NCBI RefSeq assembly: GCF_004134775.1
Contig: NZ_SDOZ01000002.1
Span: 1,834,005 to 1,898,004 of the forward strand
DNA: 64,000 nt
Source: Candidatus Borkfalkia ceftriaxoniphila
Lineage (GTDB): Bacteria > Bacillota > Clostridia > Christensenellales > Borkfalkiaceae
Direction: 5' to 3'
The notes under the pieces are model-generated. The model saw only the letters and a program-made list of their open reading frames with translations. It was not told the origin of the DNA and made no database searches. Below are positions 57,269 through 64,000 of the stretch, piece by piece (within the stretch, counting starts at the first letter, position 1; each line of letters begins with the position of its first letter). The translations under genes and the position numbers were made by a program.

Positions 57269-58942
57269 ATGAAAAATTATCAGAGATATACCAAAATGTT
57301 CTCCATGCCGCCCGTGCGCAGCATGGATTGGGCTGAAAAAACGTGCGTGGAGAAAGCGCCCGTCTGGTGCAGCGTGGATCTTCGCGACGGCAACCAGGCG
57401 CTCATCGAACCGATGAGCCTCGGTCAGAAAGTCGAATTTTTCAAACTCCTTTTAAAGATCGGCTTTAAGGAGATCGAAGTGGGCTTTCCCGCCGCGAGCG
57501 AAACGGAATACGAGTTTTTGCGCACCCTCATCGAAAACGATCTCATTCCCGACGACGTTACCGTGCAGGTTCTGACGCAGGCGCGCGAACACATCATCCG
57601 CAAGACGTTCGAGGCGATCAAAGGCGCGAAAAACGCGATCGTGCACGTGTATAATTCCACGTCGGTCGCCCAGCGCGAGCAGGTGTTTAAAAAGAGCCGC
57701 GAAGAAATTTTGAAGATCGCGGTGGACGGCGCGAAATTATTGAAAAAACTAGCGGACGAAGCGGGGGAAAACTACCGTTTCGAATACAGTCCCGAAAGTT
57801 TTACGGGCACAGAACCCGAATACGCGCTGGAAGTCTGCAACGCCGTTTTAGACGTATGGCAGCCGACGAAAGACCGCAAGGCGATCATCAACATACCCGC
57901 GACCGTGGAAAACGCCATGCCGCACGTGTTCGCCCAACAGGTGGAATATATCTCGAAAAATCTCAAATTCCGCGGGAACGTGGTGCTCAGCCTGCACCCG
58001 CACAATGACCGCGGATGCGGCGTCGCCGCATCGGAAATGGGGCTTTTGGCGGGCGCCGACCGCGTGGAAGGCACGCTGTTCGGCAACGGCGAACGCACGG
58101 GCAACGCCGATATCGTCACCGTCGCCATGAACCTCTTTTCGCAGGGCGTCGATCCCGAACTGGATTTTTCCTTTATGCCCGAGATCTGCGAAAAATACAG
58201 GGAATTCACGCAGATGGAAATATCACCCCGTCAGCCGTACGCGGGCGCGCTCGTGTTCGCGGCTTTTTCCGGCTCCCATCAGGACGCCATCGCCAAGGGC
58301 ATGCAGTGGCGGCGCGACAAAAAATGCGAATTCTGGACAGTGCCGTATCTTCCCATCGATCCCGCGGACGTGGGCCGCGAATATCAGACGGACGTCATCC
58401 GTATCAACAGCCAGTCGGGAAAGGGCGGCGTGGGCTTTATATTACAGGAAAACTTCGGCGTGAACCTTCCTCCCAAATTCAAAGAGGCGATGGGCTACGC
58501 CGCCAAAGACGTATCGGATAAGACGCACAAAGAGTTGAAACCCGACGAGGTATACCGCGTATTTTTGGAGCGTTTCGTGGAAAACCGTCCCTTGTTCGAC
58601 GTGAGCGAATGTCATTTTAAACAACTTGCGGGCGGTATCGAGGCGACGGTCACCGTCGCGGAACAGGGAAAAAAGAGCGTCGTGCAGGCGGTCGGAAACG
58701 GGCGGCTGGACGCGGTTTCCAACGCGCTTAAAAAACATTTCGGCGCAGCGTACACGCTCACGACCTACGAACAACATTCGCTGGGCGAGCAGTCGACTTC
58801 CAAAGCGCTCTCCTTCGTGGGCGTGGAAGGGGACGGAAAAACAGGCTGGGGCGCCGGCATCGACGAGGATATCATACAATCCTCCTTCGAGGCGCTGTGC
58901 GCCGCATTGAACAATCTGTTCGTTTCCCGCGGGAAAGATTGA
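57269..58942 (+). CDS. leuA: 2-isopropylmalate synthase
   Basis: Condenses acetyl-CoA with 2-ketoisovalerate, the first committed step of leucine synthesis. The 557-residue protein is the longer (LeuA type 2) form. WCSVDLRDGNQAL near residue 33 carries the catalytic metal-binding Asp, EVGFPAASE lies near 73, and the metal-binding block LHPHNDRGCGVAASE lies near 243, with GTLFGNGERTGN after it. A C-terminal regulatory domain (about 440-557) normally binds leucine. I start it at the ATG at 57269 after AAAGGAG; a GTG nine bases earlier lies within the ribosome site spacing. Control is by the upstream T-box. No leuBCD is present nearby. Confidence 0.95.
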   Translation: MKNYQRYTKMFSMPPVRSMDWAEKTCVEKAPVWCSVDLRDGNQALIEPMSLGQKVEFFKLLLKIGFKEIEVGFPAASETEYEFLRTLIENDLIPDDVTVQVLTQAREHIIRKTFEAIKGAKNAIVHVYNSTSVAQREQVFKKSREEILKIAVDGAKLLKKLADEAGENYRFEYSPESFTGTEPEYALEVCNAVLDVWQPTKDRKAIINIPATVENAMPHVFAQQVEYISKNLKFRGNVVLSLHPHNDRGCGVAASEMGLLAGADRVEGTLFGNGERTGNADIVTVAMNLFSQGVDPELDFSFMPEICEKYREFTQMEISPRQPYAGALVFAAFSGSHQDAIAKGMQWRRDKKCEFWTVPYLPIDPADVGREYQTDVIRINSQSGKGGVGFILQENFGVNLPPKFKEAMGYAAKDVSDKTHKELKPDEVYRVFLERFVENRPLFDVSECHFKQLAGGIEATVTVAEQGKKSVVQAVGNGRLDAVSNALKKHFGAAYTLTTYEQHSLGEQSTSKALSFVGVEGDGKTGWGAGIDEDIIQSSFEALCAALNNLFVSRGKD

Positions 58943-58967
58943 CAGAACGGGCAAATTTTAGTATAAT
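58939..58967 (+). promoter_or_regulatory. Promoter of the NSS transporter gene, overlapping the leuA stop
   Basis: Perfect TTGACA (58939-58944) that includes the leuA TGA, 17-base spacer, perfect TATAAT (58962-58967). Confidence 0.88.
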
Positions 58968-58977
58968 GAACGCCAAG

Positions 58978-59005
58978 CGCCGCGTGTCGGTCTATGTCCG
59001 CGGCG
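58978..59005 (+). other. Hairpin in the 5' leader of the NSS transporter
   Basis: CGCCGCG (58978-58984) pairs perfectly with CGCGGCG (58999-59005) around a 14-base loop, near the start of the predicted leader. No T run follows, so it is not a terminator; it may stabilise the transcript or regulate it. Confidence 0.55.
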
Positions 59006-59052
59006 TATAAATTCCACGCATAACGAGAAAATTAAAAAACAGAGAGGTTCGT

Positions 59053-60456
59053 ATGAGCGAGAACGAAAACCAGGAACAAGCCGCAGTGCAGGAAGAAAAG
59101 GGCGCTGCGCACGAAAAGAAACATCACGGTTTTTCGAGCAAACTCGGCTTTGTGCTCGCGGCGGCGGGTTCCGCCGTGGGACTTGGAAATTTGTGGCGCT
59201 TTCCCTACCTTGCCGCAAGGCACGGCGGGATCTTTATCCTTTTCTACATTGCGTTTGCCGTCACGTTCGGATTCGCGCTGCTGATTCTGGAGATCGCGAT
59301 CGGACGCAAGACGGGGAAAGACGTCGTGGGCGCGTTCGGCGAACTCAACAAAAAGACCAAATGGTTCGGCTTTTTCTCCCTGGTGGTGCCCGTCATCATC
59401 GTGCCGTACTATTGCGTGATCGGCGGCTGGGTTCTCAAATACCTCGTTTCCTATATGAACGGAATGGGTGCGACGGGCGCATTGACGGGCGACTTTTTCG
59501 CCACGTTTATTTCGGGCAGTTGGGAACCGCTTATTTATTTTCTCATCTTCGCGGCGATGGCTTTCGTCGTAGTCGTGTTAGGCGTGCAGAAAGGCATCGA
59601 AAAGGTCAGTAAGATCCTCATGCCCATTCTCGCAATCCTCGCCGTCGTTCTGGCGGTGTTTGTCCTCTGTCAGCCCAACGCCTGGAAAGGGTTAAGTTAC
59701 ATTTTCGTGCCCGATTTCGGCAAATTTTCGGGGGAGATGCTGCTGGACGCGCTCGGACAACTGTTCTATTCCATGTCGCTTGCCATGTGTATCATGATCA
59801 CGTACGGCTCGTACATGAAAAAGGACGCGAATATCCAAAAGAGCGGACGGCAGATCAGCGTGTGCGATACGTCGTTCGCGATCGTGGCAAGTCTCATCAT
59901 CATTCCCGCCATCTTCGCCTTTTCCGCCAATCCCGACGGAGATCTGGCAAGTTCGGGCCCCTCGCTCATGTTTGTGGTTTTGCCCAACGTATTCGGCGCT
60001 TTTTCCTCGTTCGGAAATCTCATAGGAATGCTCTTTTTCCTTTTGGTGCTGTTTGCCGCGCTCACGTCCGCCATATCGCTCTTCGAGGCGATCGTCGCGG
60101 TATTGTGCCGACATTTCAAACTCAAACGATTGGTTTCCTGTTTTATCGTTTTCGGCGTGATCGTGGTGCTGGGCACTTTGTCTTCGCTCGGGTTCGGCGT
60201 CTTGAACGGCATACAACTGAACGGTAAGACGATCTTAGATATGTTCGACTTTATCAGCAACAGCGTTTTGATGCCGCTCGTCGCCATCGGAACGTGCGTC
60301 ATCGTCGGATATTTTACCAACGTGCGCCTCATTACCGAAGAGATCGGACTGAAAGAAAAGTCCGCGCGCGAAAAGTATTTTAAGATCATGATACGATTCG
60401 TCGCGCCCGTCTGCCTCATCGCCATTCTCGTTTCGGGTCTGATGTCTGCATTTTAA
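59053..60456 (+). CDS. Sodium-dependent neurotransmitter-symporter (NSS) family transporter
   Basis: A 467-residue Na+-coupled amino-acid importer of the SNF/LeuT fold. The Na+- and substrate-site helix 1 is clear: GSAVGLGNLWRFPYLAARHG near residue 38. The helix-6 region near 233 carries LGQLFYSMSLAMCIMITYGSY (read as FYSMSLAMC then ITYGSY), and about eleven helices follow the polar Glu/Gln/Lys-rich N-terminus. The substrate is probably an amino acid such as Trp, Leu or Tyr, but cannot be fixed. A role in leucine or aromatic supply would fit its neighbours. Confidence 0.93.
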   Translation: MSENENQEQAAVQEEKGAAHEKKHHGFSSKLGFVLAAAGSAVGLGNLWRFPYLAARHGGIFILFYIAFAVTFGFALLILEIAIGRKTGKDVVGAFGELNKKTKWFGFFSLVVPVIIVPYYCVIGGWVLKYLVSYMNGMGATGALTGDFFATFISGSWEPLIYFLIFAAMAFVVVVLGVQKGIEKVSKILMPILAILAVVLAVFVLCQPNAWKGLSYIFVPDFGKFSGEMLLDALGQLFYSMSLAMCIMITYGSYMKKDANIQKSGRQISVCDTSFAIVASLIIIPAIFAFSANPDGDLASSGPSLMFVVLPNVFGAFSSFGNLIGMLFFLLVLFAALTSAISLFEAIVAVLCRHFKLKRLVSCFIVFGVIVVLGTLSSLGFGVLNGIQLNGKTILDMFDFISNSVLMPLVAIGTCVIVGYFTNVRLITEEIGLKEKSAREKYFKIMIRFVAPVCLIAILVSGLMSAF

Positions 60457-60462
60457 TCATTT

Positions 60463-60493
60463 CCCCGCGGAAAATTTCCGCGGGGTTTTTTCA
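60463..60493 (+). terminator. Terminator of the NSS transporter
   Basis: CCCCGCGGAAA (60463-60473) pairs with TTTCCGCGGGG (60475-60485), then six T. Confidence 0.87.
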
Positions 60494-60501
60494 CGGATAC
60501 G

Positions 60502-60530
60502 TTGCAATCGGCGGCGGGGTGTGTTATACT
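60502..60530 (+). promoter_or_regulatory. Promoter of the second ABC operon
   Basis: TTGCAA (60502-60507), 17-base spacer, TATACT (60525-60530); it lies 30 bases before the TTG start. Confidence 0.74.
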
Positions 60531-60560
60531 GTATCCAAGCATTTTATTGGGAGGAGAGAT

Positions 60561-61289
60561 TTGAAAAAAGAACAATTACAGATCCGTACCGACGGAAACA
60601 TTCTCGAATGTTCCGCATTATGCAAGGCGTACGCATCTACGCTCGCGCTGGATAACGTGGATTTGAATATCGGAAGAGGGGGGATCGTGGGGCTTTTAGG
60701 CCCCAACGGCAGCGGCAAATCCACGCTCATCAAACTTGCGATGGGGATGCTGCAGCCTACGTCGGGCGAAGTGCGCATCGGCGGCTTAAAACCCTGTCCC
60801 GCGACCAAATCTGTCACTGCCTATCTTCCCGACACGAATTTTTTGTCGAACTGGATGCGCGTGGAGCAGGCGCTCGCCTATTCCATGGACTTTTTCGCCG
60901 ACTTTAGGCGGGAAAAGGCGGAAGCCATGCTGGATAGGCTGGGAATCGGGCTGAAACAGCCTATCCGCACGCTTTCCAAGGGCAATAAGGAAAAGTTGGG
61001 GCTGATCCTCACCATGGCGCGGGAAGCGGAACTTTTCATTCTCGACGAGCCGATCGCGGGCGTCGATCCCGCCGCGCGCGATTTCATTCTCGAAACCGTG
61101 CTTGCCAATAAGCCCGCGCATGCGACCATCTTTTTGTGCACGCACCTGATCGCGGACGTGGAACCCATTTTGACGCACGCGATCTTTTTGAACCGCGGGC
61201 GCGTCGTGCTCGATGAGGACGCGGAGATCGTGCGCAGCGAAAAAGGGAAAAGTCTGGACGAAATATTCAGGGAGGTGTTCCGATGGTAA
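60561..61289 (+). CDS. ABC transporter ATPase (TTG start)
   Basis: ATPase of an ABC exporter, 242 residues. Walker A GPNGSGKST near residue 40, the signature region TLSKGNKEKLGLILTM near 139 and Walker B LFILDEPIAGVDP near 160. I use the TTG at 60561 because the ribosome site GGAGGAG ends 5 bases before it and the promoter lies between it and any earlier in-frame start. An ABC-2 permease overlaps its end by 7 bases. Family resemblance is to the CcmA/BcrA-type ATPases; the substrate is unknown. Confidence 0.9.
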   Translation: MKKEQLQIRTDGNILECSALCKAYASTLALDNVDLNIGRGGIVGLLGPNGSGKSTLIKLAMGMLQPTSGEVRIGGLKPCPATKSVTAYLPDTNFLSNWMRVEQALAYSMDFFADFRREKAEAMLDRLGIGLKQPIRTLSKGNKEKLGLILTMAREAELFILDEPIAGVDPAARDFILETVLANKPAHATIFLCTHLIADVEPILTHAIFLNRGRVVLDEDAEIVRSEKGKSLDEIFREVFRW

Positions 61290-62041
61290 AAAAATTGATC
61301 AAACACGAATTGTATGCCTATTTCCGCTCGGTCTGGCCCGTGACCATCGTGGTACTGGGGTTGACCGTTCTTTCCTGGATCATGTCGTTTGCGCAAAATT
61401 CGCTCTTTTATTGGATGCTGTCGCTCATCATGCTCGTCGTTTTGATCTACGGCGTGATCGCCATGCTTTTAGGCCCCATTGCCAAACGGTTCCGAAAAAC
61501 GATGTTTTCGGGCGAGGGTTATATGACTTTTTCCATTCCCGCCACGCCCGTACAATTAATCGTCGCGAAACTCGTTTCCGCTATGATTTTATGGATATAT
61601 ACGCTGCTGCTCTTCTTTGTTTTCTCTTTATTGTTTTCGCTCTCGCTCCGATCTTTCGATATTGAGAACTCGCTCAGTCAATGGTCGACGTTCTTCAACG
61701 AATTTTTCCATGATGTCGCGAAAGATCCGCTGCTCTTTGCTGAACAACTTGTCCTGGCGCTCGTCGCATCCGTAAGCGGTATCCTGTTTATTTTTACGGG
61801 GATCTGCGTGGGGCAACTTTCCAAATCGCGCAAGAGCATGGTGACCGTTTTATTTTATGTGGTTATATTTTTTATCGTTCTCTTTCTGCAACCGTTTTTG
61901 TCGGATCTGTACACGTGGCTGTATCAACTCAATCAATATGTAAGTACCTTGCTGTCGATCTTATTTTTCGCGGCGATAGCGGCCGTTTGTTTCCTTTCCA
62001 CGAAATATATCGTCACGCACAAACTCAATCTGGTGGCATAA
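61283..62041 (+). CDS. ABC-2 type permease
   Basis: A 252-residue membrane protein with six hydrophobic helices (about residues 18-38, 42-62, 95-118, 152-175, 183-205 and 222-244) and a cytoplasmic start MVKKLIKHELYAYFRS, typical of ABC-2 permeases. The conserved FSGEGYMTFSIPATP segment after helix 2 is characteristic. It overlaps its ATPase gene by 7 bases, and together they form a small exporter. A terminator follows. Confidence 0.86.
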   Translation: MVKKLIKHELYAYFRSVWPVTIVVLGLTVLSWIMSFAQNSLFYWMLSLIMLVVLIYGVIAMLLGPIAKRFRKTMFSGEGYMTFSIPATPVQLIVAKLVSAMILWIYTLLLFFVFSLLFSLSLRSFDIENSLSQWSTFFNEFFHDVAKDPLLFAEQLVLALVASVSGILFIFTGICVGQLSKSRKSMVTVLFYVVIFFIVLFLQPFLSDLYTWLYQLNQYVSTLLSILFFAAIAAVCFLSTKYIVTHKLNLVA

Positions 62042-62042
62042 G

Positions 62043-62079
62043 AAAAAAGCCTTTCCCGCATGAGGAAAGGCTTTTTTGT
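62043..62079 (+). terminator. Terminator of the second ABC operon
   Basis: AAAAGCCTTTCC pairs with GGAAAGGCTTTT around CGCATGA; the T run also leads into the -35 box of the next promoter. Confidence 0.85.
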
Positions 62080-62107
62080 TGTAAAATTTTTCGGAAAGGT
62101 TTATAAT
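62079..62107 (+). promoter_or_regulatory. Promoter giving a leaderless HNH-MutT transcript
   Basis: TTGTAA (62079-62084), 17-base spacer, perfect TATAAT (62102-62107). The HNH ATG begins only 7 bases after the -10 box, and no ribosome site precedes it. Confidence 0.78.
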
Positions 62108-62114
62108 AAAAGAT

Positions 62115-62567
62115 ATGGAATACAAATTGAATTTCGAACTGGTGCCCGACAGTTGTTGGTACAGCAATCTGCGCTCCATTCTTACGCCCGCCCAATGGGA
62201 CGTGGTGCGGAAAGACGCGTACGCGCGTGCGGAAGGGAGATGCATGATCTGCGGCTGTCCCGCCAAGCGCTTGGAAGCGCACGAGCGTTGGGAATACGAC
62301 GAAAGCACGCAGACGCAGAAACTTGCCGACGTGGTGGCGGTTTGCCGCCGGTGCCACGAGGTGATCCATATCGGGCGCACGCAGTTGATGGGAAGAGAGC
62401 GCGAGGCGGAGGCATGGTTTCAAAAGGTGAACGGTTGTACATATGCGCAGTACCGCGCGGCGCTCGGCAAGGCCAACGAAGACCATCGCCGCCGCAACCT
62501 CGTGCCCGCATGGAAACTGGACGTGCGTTATCTCGAAAAATTCTGTAAGGGCGGGAAGGAATCATGA
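62115..62567 (+). CDS. HNH-type endonuclease-like protein
   Basis: A 150-residue protein with the zinc-HNH layout: CMICG (residues 43-47), LEAHERWEYDE near 56-66 carrying the catalytic-type His, and CRRCHEVIHIGR near 77-88. The family is probably a small HNH nuclease or a DNA-binding relative; activity is not proven by sequence. The start at 62115 is supported by the family-like N-terminus, but the mRNA appears leaderless. The MutT-like gene overlaps its stop as ATGA, suggesting a joint nucleic-acid or nucleotide function. Confidence 0.78.
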   Translation: MEYKLNFELVPDSCWYSNLRSILTPAQWDVVRKDAYARAEGRCMICGCPAKRLEAHERWEYDESTQTQKLADVVAVCRRCHEVIHIGRTQLMGREREAEAWFQKVNGCTYAQYRAALGKANEDHRRRNLVPAWKLDVRYLEKFCKGGKES

Positions 62568-62980
62568 AAAAGCATATAGAGGTCGTCGGCGGGATCTTTA
62601 TCCGAAAAGGGAAAGTGCTCGCTTCCATGCGCGGCGAAAGCAAATACGCGTACGTCGCGCACAAATACGAGTTCGTCGGCGGCAAGATCGAGGCGGGCGA
62701 AACGCCCGAACAGGCGCTTACGCGCGAACTTTGCGAGGAGATGGGCGCAAAAATAGAAGTGATTTCCCATTACATGACGGTGACGCACGAATATCCCGAT
62801 TTTATCGTGACGCTGCAAACCTATCTTTGCCGCTTCCTTTCGGACTTTCAGGTTTTGGAACACGAACGTGCGGACTTTTTACGCGGGGACGAGTTGGATG
62901 AAAATAACTGGGCGCCCGCCGACGCGCCGATCGTGCGTAAATTGAAGTCGGAACTTGCCGATTCCAAGGATATGAGATAA
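62564..62980 (+). CDS. MutT-like NUDIX hydrolase
   Basis: A 138-residue single-domain NUDIX protein of the 8-oxo-dGTP/(deoxy)nucleoside triphosphate pyrophosphohydrolase kind. The NUDIX box starts GGKIEAGETPEQALTREL near residue 37 and continues CEEMGAKIE. The segment KYEFVGG before it is typical of the MutT subgroup. It is translationally coupled to the HNH gene. Its role would be to clean oxidised nucleotides from the pool; substrate not shown. Confidence 0.9.
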   Translation: MKKHIEVVGGIFIRKGKVLASMRGESKYAYVAHKYEFVGGKIEAGETPEQALTRELCEEMGAKIEVISHYMTVTHEYPDFIVTLQTYLCRFLSDFQVLEHERADFLRGDELDENNWAPADAPIVRKLKSELADSKDMR

Positions 62981-62997
62981 ATTCCGACTCTCTCGTG

Positions 62998-63026
62998 TTG
63001 TTTTTTCTCTCCGTAGGCGTTAGACT
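62998..63026 (+). promoter_or_regulatory. Weak promoter of the XRE-membrane gene
   Basis: TTGTTT (62998-63003), 17-base spacer, TAGACT (63021-63026). Both boxes are imperfect. Confidence 0.45.
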
Positions 63027-63055
63027 TTTAAGAAAACACGGAAAAGGAGAATTTT

Positions 63056-64000
63056 ATGTCAAAATTGCCGATGGGAGAATTTTTGTCCGTTCTGCGAAAA
63101 TCCAAGGGGTATACCCAACAGGAGGTCGCGGATATTCTGGGCGTTTCAAACAAGACGGTGAGCAGTTGGGAATGCGGCGGCTCGTGCCCCGATATCTCCA
63201 TGCTGCCCGCCATCGCCGAATTATACGGCGTGACTTGCGACGAACTCTTGCGCGGGGAACGCATACACGCGGGCGAGCCCGAAAAGATTTCGTGGGAACG
63301 TCTGGAAAAATCTCTCGCCCTGCGGCTGGAACGGTGCCGCGGCACGGCGAACGCGGCGTCGTGGATCTGCGGCGGGCTTGCCGTCTTTGCAATGATTTTA
63401 ACGCTCGTTCTCGCCGCCGTGGCGTATCAGAGCCTGTTGGGCTTTCTTCTCGGTACCGTCGTGCTCATCGCCTCCGCCGTATGTATCGTCGTCGTGTATA
63501 AGCGCCTGCTTTTTAACGTGTCGTCGGACGAAATAGAGGGCGATAAACTAAAAGATTTTCGGAAATACCTGTTCCGTACGGCGGCGCGCGTCCTTCTGAT
63601 AGACGCGGCGGCTTTCGGATTTATCCTGCCCAATGCTTTTATCCCGCCGCATTTCGGATTCGAATTTCCCTATGCGCTCGGGTTCGGGCTCGTCGGCGCC
63701 GTGCTGTTCTTGCTGATCGGTTATCCCGTCTGCCTTGCGGCAGCGGGCAAAAATAAGTGCTTTGATGCGTCCGAGCACGGCTATGCCCGCTTCCGCGCCA
63801 AAAGTTTTACGCTCCTTTGCGGTATCGTCGTGCTCGCGGCGGCCGTCGGCGCCGTCGTGCTGCAACAGATGGATATGCGAAGGGAAGCGGCCGTCGTCCG
63901 TACGGAGATATTCGGTTCGGAAGAGGAATTCGTCGCCTTTGCCGAGGACGCGCCGCTGTTCAAAGCATACCCGTGGGAGATCGTTTCGGAAGAGATGCCC
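63056..64000 (+). CDS. XRE-type regulator fused to a membrane domain, 3' end outside the window
   Basis: The frame is open from the ATG at 63056 to the end of the window (315 codons so far, no stop). It begins with a Cro/C1 helix-turn-helix (residues 7-62: RKSKGYTQQEVADILGVSN, TVSSWECGGSCPD, then CDELLRGE). After a linker come two hydrophobic helices (about 101-125 and 126-147), two more (about 170-193 and 205-225) and one near 248-268, ending in an extracytoplasmic stretch. HTH-plus-membrane proteins of this type are common in Clostridia and are thought to be membrane-bound regulators. The ribosome site is AAGGAGA. What lies downstream is unknown. Confidence 0.85.
   Translation, partial: MSKLPMGEFLSVLRKSKGYTQQEVADILGVSNKTVSSWECGGSCPDISMLPAIAELYGVTCDELLRGERIHAGEPEKISWERLEKSLALRLERCRGTANAASWICGGLAVFAMILTLVLAAVAYQSLLGFLLGTVVLIASAVCIVVVYKRLLFNVSSDEIEGDKLKDFRKYLFRTAARVLLIDAAAFGFILPNAFIPPHFGFEFPYALGFGLVGAVLFLLIGYPVCLAAAGKNKCFDASEHGYARFRAKSFTLLCGIVVLAAAVGAVVLQQMDMRREAAVVRTEIFGSEEEFVAFAEDAPLFKAYPWEIVSEEMP

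Noticed and set aside
56928..57336. Short open frames between the giant gene and leuA
   Set aside because: They run through the T-box stems and terminator, so the region is regulatory RNA rather than coding.
60519..60561. Earlier GTG start for the second ABC ATPase
   Set aside because: It lies upstream of the -10 box of the gene's promoter, so it would not be in the transcript; the TTG at 60561 has a good ribosome site.
62115..62980. Anti-phage defence system (HNH plus NUDIX)
   Set aside because: No helicase, sensor, toxin-antitoxin or restriction partner is present; HNH and MutT pairs also occur in ordinary repair contexts.

Overview
The window is chromosomal DNA of a low-to-mid-GC Gram-positive anaerobe, most likely an uncultured gut-type member of the Clostridia (Christensenellales-like; the order is inferred from overall gene character, not from a search). 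The grounds are pyruvate:ferredoxin and indolepyruvate:ferredoxin oxidoreductases, an ECF-transporter core next to truA, a lysine riboswitch and a tRNA-Leu T-box, CotF-like proteins, strong Shine-Dalgarno sites and many sigma-A promoters with 17-bp spacers. I see no rRNA, tRNA, insertion sequence, prophage or CRISPR array.

Layout. 1-7.7 kb: end of a P-type Ca2+-type ATPase, then rplI with an aminoglycoside adenylyltransferase-like gene, a tiny DUF1540 gene, a zinc-ribbon NUDIX hydrolase and pyruvate:ferredoxin oxidoreductase. 7.9-15.2 kb: ecfA1-ecfA2-ecfT-truA and a membrane protein, then mnmE, a LysR regulator and two small membrane proteins. 15.2-19 kb: asd-dapA-dapB-GNAT, read leftward and controlled by a lysine riboswitch with its own terminator. 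19-25.6 kb: membrane protein, methyltransferase, hslO (Hsp33), TPR and helical-repeat proteins, DUF1643 and two CotF-like proteins. 25.7-37 kb: GH36 alpha-galactosidase, an XRE regulator pair, a glutamate-5-kinase-like protein, a lipoprotein, a nitroreductase, transketolase, a phosphohexomutase, DegV and an archaeal-type prolyl-tRNA synthetase. 37-43 kb: a GntR-ABC operon, a shortened flavodoxin-like remnant beside a small alarmone synthetase, and a large ABC ATPase-permease fusion. 43.3-48.7 kb: a five-gene aryl-keto-acid operon (paaK, iorA, iorB, paaK, ACT). 48.8-57 kb: a MATE pump and a 2177-residue lipoprotein with near-identical 396-residue tandem repeats. 57-64 kb: T-box-controlled leuA, an NSS transporter, a second ABC pair, an HNH protein with a MutT-like hydrolase, and an XRE-membrane protein cut by the window end.

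How the genes work together. Amino-acid supply is wired to RNA sensors: lysine represses asd-dapA-dapB, and uncharged tRNA-Leu (specifier CTC) turns on leuA. Energy metabolism is ferredoxin-based: PFOR makes acetyl-CoA from pyruvate, and the IOR operon turns aryl pyruvates into aryl-acetyl-CoA that the flanking ligases can interconvert with free aryl acetates. Most genes are ordinary housekeeping. The least ordinary items are the giant repeat lipoprotein, two promoters placed so that the transcript should be leaderless, a cysteine-rich insert in PFOR, a palindrome inside the promoter of the glutamate-kinase-like gene, and the internally deleted flavodoxin gene. I found no convincing new defence or mobile system.
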